Below are positions 24,662 through 28,869 of a stretch of 28,869 nt of DNA, piece after piece. The translations under genes and the position numbers were made by a program. Positions within the stretch are counted from its first letter, which is position 1; every line of letters begins with the position of its first letter. This stretch comes from an uncultured Eubacterium sp. (GTDB lineage: Bacteria; Bacillota_A; Clostridia; Lachnospirales; Lachnospiraceae): assembly GCA_910589045.1 (NCBI GenBank), contig CAJUSH010000006.1:63009-91877 (forward strand), read 5' to 3'. The notes below the pieces were generated by a model that searched no databases, was not told the DNA's origin, and worked only from the letters and a program-made list of their open reading frames with translations.

Positions 24662-25041
24662 CCTTCTTCCCCCTTCCCCCACAAATCGTTGAACAGCGCC
24701 CGCAGCTCCTCCACATCCTGCGGGGCAAGCTGCTCATGCGCAACCATCGACGCCACCATCGCCTTCGCACTCCCCGCGTAGAGCTTCTCGATCAGGCGGC
24801 TGGTGCGGTAATGCCCCAGCTCCTCGCGCCCAACCAGCGGGCGATAATAATAAACCTCCCGCTTCTCCTGCCCGACCGCTCCCTTCTCACACAGCCGCCG
24901 CAAAAGCGTCTTTGTCGTGTCGCCGTTTCGTCCGGCCAGCGCCGCCTTCACCTGCGCCAGCGTTACCGGTTCTTCCGCCTCCCATAATACCTGCATCACC
25001 GCAAGTTCCGCATCCGTTACCTTTTCCTCCGGTTTTGACAT
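24658..25041 (-). CDS. blaI: BlaI/MecI/CopY-family transcriptional repressor
   Basis: A 127-residue cytosolic repressor. The N-terminal winged helix (KVTDAELAVMQVLWEAEEPVT, then TTKTLLRRLCEKGAVG) and the wing KREVYYYRPLV are typical of the family. A C-terminal dimer helix region follows with no copper-binding CxC, which argues against CopY. The start at 25041 has AGGAG eight bases upstream. It overlaps the downstream peptidase gene by 4 nt. Two TACANNTGTA operators lie at its promoter (25312-25346), so autorepression is expected, with release when the partner protease is activated. The usual beta-lactamase or mecA target is not in the window. Confidence 0.93.
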   Translation of the reverse strand: MSKPEEKVTDAELAVMQVLWEAEEPVTLAQVKAALAGRNGDTTKTLLRRLCEKGAVGQEKREVYYYRPLVGREELGHYRTSRLIEKLYAGSAKAMVASMVAHEQLAPQDVEELRALFNDLWGKGEEG

Positions 25042-25116
25042 ATCACATACTCCTCTTCTTTTTTCTTAATTCTTCTTGTTTCCATTTCTTTTTCTTCCTT
25101 CTTACTTTACTTCTTA

Positions 25117-25259
25117 CTTACCTCTTACTTCCTTCCTGCTTACCTCTTGCTTACCTTTCACTTCCTTCTTGCTTACCTTTTACTTCCTTCTTGCTTGCCT
25201 CTTACTTCCTTCTTGCTTACCTTTTACTTCCTTCTTACTTACTTCTTACTTGCTTCCTG
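25117..25259 (-). repeat. 22-nt purine-rich tandem repeat in the blaI leader
   Basis: Four contiguous 22-nt copies run from 25150 to 25237, shown on the plus strand as CTTACCTTTTACTTCCTTCTT plus G or A, with few substitutions. Another full copy lies at 25117-25138, and 11-nt half units at 25139-25149, 25238-25248 and 25249-25259, so the underlying period is 11. A degenerate pyrimidine-rich tract continues to about 25045. It lies wholly inside the predicted untranslated leader of the blaI mRNA, where it reads as purine-rich GAAGGAAGTAAAAGGTAAG-like units, each with a Shine-Dalgarno-like AAGGAAG. Confidence 0.9.
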
Positions 25260-25311
25260 ATTTACTTCCGTGCTCCTTTGTTTCCTGCTGTCTGCCTGCG
25301 CGCAAAAAGGT

Positions 25312-25361
25312 TACAATTGTACCCTTGTTTATAAGATACAACTGTAACCTCTATTTGTCAA
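25312..25361 (-). promoter_or_regulatory. blaI promoter with two BlaI-type operators
   Basis: On the minus strand TTGACA (25356-25361) and TATCTT (25333-25338) are 17 nt apart. Two dyads of the BlaI/MecI type TACANNTGTA overlap it: TACAACTGTA at 25337-25346, between the boxes, and TACAATTGTA at 25312-25321, just past the -10 box. Their centres are 25 bp apart. Repressor bound here would block RNA polymerase. The rest of the gap to recQ (25362-25484) holds a loose hairpin (CGATTTG/CAAATCG) at about 25382-25408 and nothing else. Confidence 0.8.
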
Positions 25362-25484
25362 GCCATTTTCCGGCCAAATACGATTTGCCAGACTCCTTTA
25401 CCAAATCGCAAACATTACCCATGTCTGCACAGCCGTCAGTAATTTGATGGTCGGATACTTCCTTTATATCGTCATCTGCCGTTT

Positions 25485-27353
25485 TTACGCTTCCACCTCT
25501 GCATGGAACACCGCACCCGGGTTCTCCGCTTCAAATGCCCCGATCTCATCCAGAAACCGCTGCCCGTATTTATGGAATTTATTCGTTCCGACGCCGGACA
25601 CCGCCAGCATTTCCCGCTCACTGCGGGGAAGCCTGACACACATGTCGATCAGCGTCTTATCGCTGAAAACGATGTAGGGCGGCATCCCCTCCTCCTTTGC
25701 AATGACCAGACGAAGCGCCCGGAGACGTTCAAACAGCCGGTAGCCCGCGCCGGTGAGGGAATCGGTGCTCCGCTTCCTTCCGCCCTTACTCTTTGCCGCC
25801 GGTGCCTTCTTCTTCGGCATCCGGACCACAACACGCGCATCCCCGCTTCTGAGCGCCTCGATATCACCCATCTGCAGGACACTGTATGCCCCCTCCGTGC
25901 GGATAATATAGCCCTCAAGGACCATCCGGTCAATAAGCATCCGTAGCTCCCCTTCGCTTCGGTCCGAAAGCGCCCCGTAGGACTTATATTCCGTTGCACC
26001 CACCTCGCTTAACCTGGCCCGCTTTGCCCCGAGCAGCGTGCCTGTCACGATGCTCAGTCCGAACCTGCCCTTCGTCTCAGCAAGGCAGTTGAGCACCCAT
26101 TTCGCATCCCCGGTCATGTCTGTCTCTTCATATTCCCCGTGGCAGCTTCCGCAATTGTCACAGGGCGCGTGCACCTTCTCGCCGAAATAGCCAAGAATAT
26201 AATTCCTGAGGCACGCGGTGCTCTTACAGTACCCCTCCATCACCCGAAGCCGCTGGGCGTCTCTCTGCCGGATCAGCTCGATCTCATCCGCCCCTGCGTC
26301 CCCAAAATCCTTGCGGTCGAGAAGGAACTGATTGATCATGACGTCCTGGGGCGAAAACAGCAGCACGCACCGGGCATTTTCGCCGTCACGACCTGCACGG
26401 CCCGCCTCCTGATAATAATTTTCCATGCTTTGGGGCATATTGTAATGAATGACGAACCGCACATTGGACTTGTCAATTCCCATGCCAAACGCGTTAGTCG
26501 CCACAATGACCGGCGCACGGTCATAGATAAAATCCTCCTGATTTTTCTTTCGCAGCTCATTGCCGATTCCCGCATGGTAGCGGGTCACCGCCACACCCTG
26601 TTTAAACAGGCTCTCGTAGAGCGTATCTACATTTTTCCGCGTCGCACAGTAAATAATCCCGCTTTCGTCCGGATGATTTTTAATATAATCCGCCACAAAC
26701 GCATCCTTCTGCCGGGTGGAGAGCTGCTCCACGCTGTAATAGAGATTTTCCCGGTCAAAGCCTGTCACGACAAGCTTTGGCTCCTGCAGCTTCAGAACAC
26801 AGACAATATCCGTCTTGACCTCCTCCGTGGCCGTAGCCGTAAACGCGCTTACGATAGGGCGGACCGGCAGACATTCGATAAAATCCACAATCTTGAGGTA
26901 GCTTGGCCTGAAATCCTGCCCCCACTGGGAAATACAGTGGGCCTCGTCAACCGTAACCATAGAAATGGCGCTGTTTCGCGCAAATTCCAGAAAGCCCGCA
27001 CGCTCGAGGCGCTCGGGCGCCACGTAGATAATCTTATACACGCCCTCCCGGGCCAGACGAAGCGCCTTTGCGATCTGCCCTTCGGTCAGTGCGGAATTGA
27101 TAAACGCCGCATGGATTCCAACCTCGTTTAGTGATTTCACCTGGTCCTGCATCAAGGATATGAGGGGCGATATGACAAGTGTGATACCGGGAAGAAGCAG
27201 CGCCGGTACCTGGTAACAGATGGATTTCCCCGCGCCGGTAGGCATCACGGCCATAACATCCCTCCCCGACAAAATAGCACTGATCAAATCCTCCTGCCCC
27301 CTGCGGAAGGAGTCATAGCCGAAATAAGTTTTTAATAGCTCTGCTGCTGTCAT
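25485..27353 (-). CDS. recQ: ATP-dependent DNA helicase RecQ
   Basis: A 622-residue cytosolic 3'-5' DNA helicase for recombination and fork repair. Motifs in order: FGYDSFRRGQEDLI (motif 0), Walker A MPTGAGKS at residues 37-44, DEAH in VDEAHCISQWGQDFRP, SAFTATAT, then domain 2 with FGMGIDKSNVRFVIH and the arginine-finger motif QEAGRAGRDG. The RQC zinc site (CDNCGSC with an upstream Cys) and winged helix follow. A C-terminal HRDC domain is present (ALRLVIAKEEGMPPYIVFSD). Length and order are those of a full RecQ. The start at 27353 has AAGGAG eight bases upstream. A promoter lies at 27393-27420. Confidence 0.97.
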   Translation of the reverse strand: MTAAELLKTYFGYDSFRRGQEDLISAILSGRDVMAVMPTGAGKSICYQVPALLLPGITLVISPLISLMQDQVKSLNEVGIHAAFINSALTEGQIAKALRLAREGVYKIIYVAPERLERAGFLEFARNSAISMVTVDEAHCISQWGQDFRPSYLKIVDFIECLPVRPIVSAFTATATEEVKTDIVCVLKLQEPKLVVTGFDRENLYYSVEQLSTRQKDAFVADYIKNHPDESGIIYCATRKNVDTLYESLFKQGVAVTRYHAGIGNELRKKNQEDFIYDRAPVIVATNAFGMGIDKSNVRFVIHYNMPQSMENYYQEAGRAGRDGENARCVLLFSPQDVMINQFLLDRKDFGDAGADEIELIRQRDAQRLRVMEGYCKSTACLRNYILGYFGEKVHAPCDNCGSCHGEYEETDMTGDAKWVLNCLAETKGRFGLSIVTGTLLGAKRARLSEVGATEYKSYGALSDRSEGELRMLIDRMVLEGYIIRTEGAYSVLQMGDIEALRSGDARVVVRMPKKKAPAAKSKGGRKRSTDSLTGAGYRLFERLRALRLVIAKEEGMPPYIVFSDKTLIDMCVRLPRSEREMLAVSGVGTNKFHKYGQRFLDEIGAFEAENPGAVFHAEVEA

Positions 27354-27392
27354 GCTGTATCTCCTTGTGAATAATGTATGCGCGATGTGATC

Positions 27393-27420
27393 ATTATTTT
27401 TCGCTGCTCCGGCAATTCAA
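27393..27420 (-). promoter_or_regulatory. Predicted promoter for recQ
   Basis: On the minus strand TTGAAT (27415-27420) and AATAAT (27393-27398) are 16 nt apart, about 40 nt before the start codon. Confidence 0.5.
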
Positions 27421-27436
27421 AGATATATACGCTGCG

Positions 27437-27470
27437 AAAAAACCCGGATGGCATATGCCACCCGGGTTTT
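27437..27470 (-). terminator. Terminator after the BIG2 secreted-protein gene
   Basis: On the minus strand AAAACCCGG pairs with CCGGGTTTT, extended inward by TGGC/GCCA around ATAT with one mismatch, and ends in six T residues. Confidence 0.9.
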
Positions 27471-27486
27471 GTGCTCATAATCTGAA

Positions 27487-28503
27487 TTAGTAAGTATATG
27501 TATACTCGCCGTCACAGCTAATGCTTGCGTTTCTCAAATCAGCTGTTTTCTTCTTCAGCTTAGACTTTGCAATTGTAAAGCTTACATCCTTTGCAGAACC
27601 CTTCTGAACGGTTAAGCTCTTCTTCTTTGTAGAGTATGTTCCGATGGTCTTGCCGTTTCCGTCCTTAACAACGATCTTAACATTGTTAAGAGCAACAACC
27701 TTATAGTAATAGTTGTTTACGAATCTTGCCTTAATTACAAGGTTGCCCTTGGAATCGAAGCTTGCACTGTGTGCATGAAGCACGCAGCTTCCGTAAGGCA
27801 CATCACTTACGGTTGCCTTGGTATCGGTGTACTTGTTCGCCTTAACGGTTACAACACACTTTACAGTCTGTCCATTGTCAAGCTTTGCGCTGATCGTAGT
27901 CTTGCCGGCTTTCTTAGCGGTAACCTTACCCTTCTGATCTACGGTTGCGATATCCTTCTTGCTGGTGGACCACTTGGTAACCTTTGCGCCGCTTACGGAA
28001 AGCTTCTTTGTGAAGCCTGCGGTAACGGTAGCCTTGGAATCACTGATCTTCGCAGATGCCTTCTCCTGCTGGATCATGAACTGATACTGCGTATCGGCTG
28101 CAAATGTAATACCGTAAGTATAGTCGCCGTTCGGCAGGGAGTTCCATGCATCATCGTATGCATATGCCTCCTGAACGGTCTGCCAGTACTGATCTGTAGC
28201 GGTAACTGTCATAGGGTTGTTCGTTACATCCAGTAATGCCCCTGCACTGTTGTAAACCGCGATCGTATACTCAACCGGCGCGGGAACAACAAGTGTAAAG
28301 TAAAGATCGCCTGCCTTGCTGACCGTGAAGTTATACTTCTGCTCAACGCCTGCTGCAGCTGACTCTACACTTTCTGAAATATACAGGGTGTCATAATCAG
28401 CCTCTGCTGCTGATGCAGTAGCTACGTCTGTCACTACAACGGTGGTCAGTGCAACTGCAACCGCAGCCATGGTAGCAACAATTTGTTTGAATTTGTTCTT
28501 CAT
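27487..28503 (-). CDS. Secreted protein with BIG2 Ig-like domain
   Basis: A 338-residue exported protein of unknown function. Residues about 1-33 form a signal peptide ending in ASA-A. An N-terminal beta domain (YNFTVSKAGDLYFTLVV and TIAVYNSAGALLDV) resembles pre-peptidase-type PPC folds. A BIG2 domain follows (about 150-225, with WSTSKKDIATVDQKGKVTAKKAG). The C-terminal 100 residues look like an FxLYD-type beta domain (VIKARFVNNYYYKVVALNN). No LPXTG, membrane anchor or enzyme motif is visible. The start at 28503 is chosen over 28521 because AAAGGA lies nine bases upstream. It uses AT-rich, Lys-rich codons compared with its neighbours and has its own promoter and terminator. Confidence 0.85.
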   Translation of the reverse strand: MKNKFKQIVATMAAVAVALTTVVVTDVATASAAEADYDTLYISESVESAAAGVEQKYNFTVSKAGDLYFTLVVPAPVEYTIAVYNSAGALLDVTNNPMTVTATDQYWQTVQEAYAYDDAWNSLPNGDYTYGITFAADTQYQFMIQQEKASAKISDSKATVTAGFTKKLSVSGAKVTKWSTSKKDIATVDQKGKVTAKKAGKTTISAKLDNGQTVKCVVTVKANKYTDTKATVSDVPYGSCVLHAHSASFDSKGNLVIKARFVNNYYYKVVALNNVKIVVKDGNGKTIGTYSTKKKSLTVQKGSAKDVSFTIAKSKLKKKTADLRNASISCDGEYTYTY

Positions 28504-28552
28504 TTCATTTTTTCCTTTCATTTTTCTTTTTTGTGCCGCCCCCGGCGAGCAC

Positions 28553-28582
28553 GTTATAGGAATATTATAGCACTGCCGTCAA
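28553..28582 (-). promoter_or_regulatory. Predicted promoter(s) for the BIG2 protein gene
   Basis: On the minus strand an extended -10 box TGCTATAAT occupies 28564-28572. Alternatively TTGACG (28577-28582) pairs with TATAAC (28553-28558) at 18 nt spacing. Both are plausible and overlap. The stretch from 28583 to 28750 shows nothing else. Confidence 0.55.
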
Positions 28583-28750
28583 AAATATGGAAGAGCTATT
28601 TTCCCCTTTTTTGTACGTTTTTTGCACTTTTTTAAAACAGTTTTCCAGGACAGATTTCCATGGAAAATTCTTCCGGCCTTACAAGCTTTCCCGCCCGATG
28701 CCCGCCACTTCCTCCAGGGCAGCTTTCCTCGCGGCGTCAACGGCAGACAA

Positions 28751-28790
28751 AACCGCCGCAACCCCTGAAAAGTCAAGAGTTGCGGCGGTT
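28751..28790. terminator. Terminator downstream of tRNA-Lys
   Basis: A perfect 12-bp stem, AACCGCCGCAAC with GTTGCGGCGGTT, flanked by T-runs on both strands. Its position, 10 nt past the 3' end of the tRNA, makes it the tRNA terminator on the minus strand. Confidence 0.85.
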
Positions 28791-28799
28791 TTTCGGTCA

Positions 28800-28869
28800 T
28801 GAGACACGGGGGATTCGAACCCCCGACAACTTGATTAAAAGTCAAGTGCTCTACCACCTGAGCTAGTGT
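28800..28869 (-). tRNA. tRNA-Lys (anticodon UUU), 5' end cut by the window edge
   Basis: Read on the minus strand: D arm GCTC...GAGC, anticodon arm CTTGA-CTTTTAA-TCAAG with anticodon TTT, variable TTGTC, T arm GGGGG-TTCGAAT-CCCCC, acceptor 3' strand GTGTCTC and discriminator A. All stems pair. The first three acceptor bases lie outside the window. CCA is not encoded after the discriminator, so it must be added by the CCA enzyme. Confidence 0.95.

Noticed and set aside
24658..25041. Copper-responsive CopY identity for the repressor
   Set aside because: The C-terminal CxC copper motifs of CopY are absent and the next gene is an M56 protease, which fits BlaI/MecI.
25117..25259. CRISPR-like array
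   Set aside because: The units are directly contiguous with no unique spacers, the repeat is not palindromic, and no cas genes are present.
25076..25447. Plus-strand frame of 123 residues through the pyrimidine-rich repeat
   Set aside because: It is a Leu/Ser/Tyr/Phe low-complexity reading of the tandem repeat, has no ribosome site, and crosses the blaI promoter and operators.
28579..28857. Minus-strand 92-residue frame across the tRNA
   Set aside because: It reads through the tRNA-Lys and its terminator, so it is not a credible gene.

Overview
The window looks like chromosomal DNA of an anaerobic, GC-rich member of the Clostridia, most likely Lachnospiraceae. The pointers are the three [FeFe]-hydrogenase maturases, an oxygen-labile radical-SAM gene content, strong AGGAGG ribosome binding sites, a DUF4250 small protein, a BMP-type nucleoside importer, long-form LeuA and BIG2-type secreted proteins. 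Almost all genes lie on the minus strand. Only the DUF4250 gene and a two-gene queuosine operon are on the plus strand. Genus and species cannot be settled from the sequence alone. No phage, insertion sequence or CRISPR array was seen.

Layout from left to right. (1) 1-4102, nucleoside salvage, read leftward: uridine phosphorylase, a BMP-family nucleoside-binding lipoprotein, and a double ABC ATPase whose permeases should lie beyond the left edge, where a duplicated 55-bp hairpin repeat sits. (2) 4204-6310: an ammonium channel fused to a C-terminal PII domain, behind a consensus promoter and a structured leader of about 300 nt. (3) 6405-6645: a DUF4250 gene with its own promoter. (4) 6678-10874: leuA, a secreted Ig/beta-helix protein and ribulose-phosphate 3-epimerase in one probable transcription unit. 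(5) 10934-12135: a stand-alone MsmX/UgpC-type sugar importer ATPase. (6) 12278-16294: the hydF-hydE-hydG operon with promoter and terminator. (7) 16355-18083: an ECF sigma factor and a membrane-anchored probable anti-sigma protein. (8) 18100-19949: a preQ1-I-like riboswitch with terminator, then a radical SAM protein and a YhhQ-type queuosine-precursor transporter. (9) 19977-22148: a GlgX-type debranching enzyme. (10) 22355-25361: a BlaI/BlaR1-like pair with two BlaI-type operators at its promoter and a striking 22-nt purine-rich tandem repeat in its 5' leader. (11) 25485-27420: RecQ. (12) 27437-28582: a second secreted BIG2 protein. (13) 28751-28869: a tRNA-Lys cut by the window edge, with its terminator.

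The most interesting parts are the queuosine salvage module (riboswitch, radical SAM enzyme with an unusual C-x4-C-x2-C cluster motif, transporter), the BlaR1-like sensor whose outer domain is not a penicillin-binding domain and whose mRNA leader carries the 22-nt repeat, and the Amt-PII fusion with its leader. All start sites were re-chosen from ribosome binding sites. Several differ from the longest open frame.
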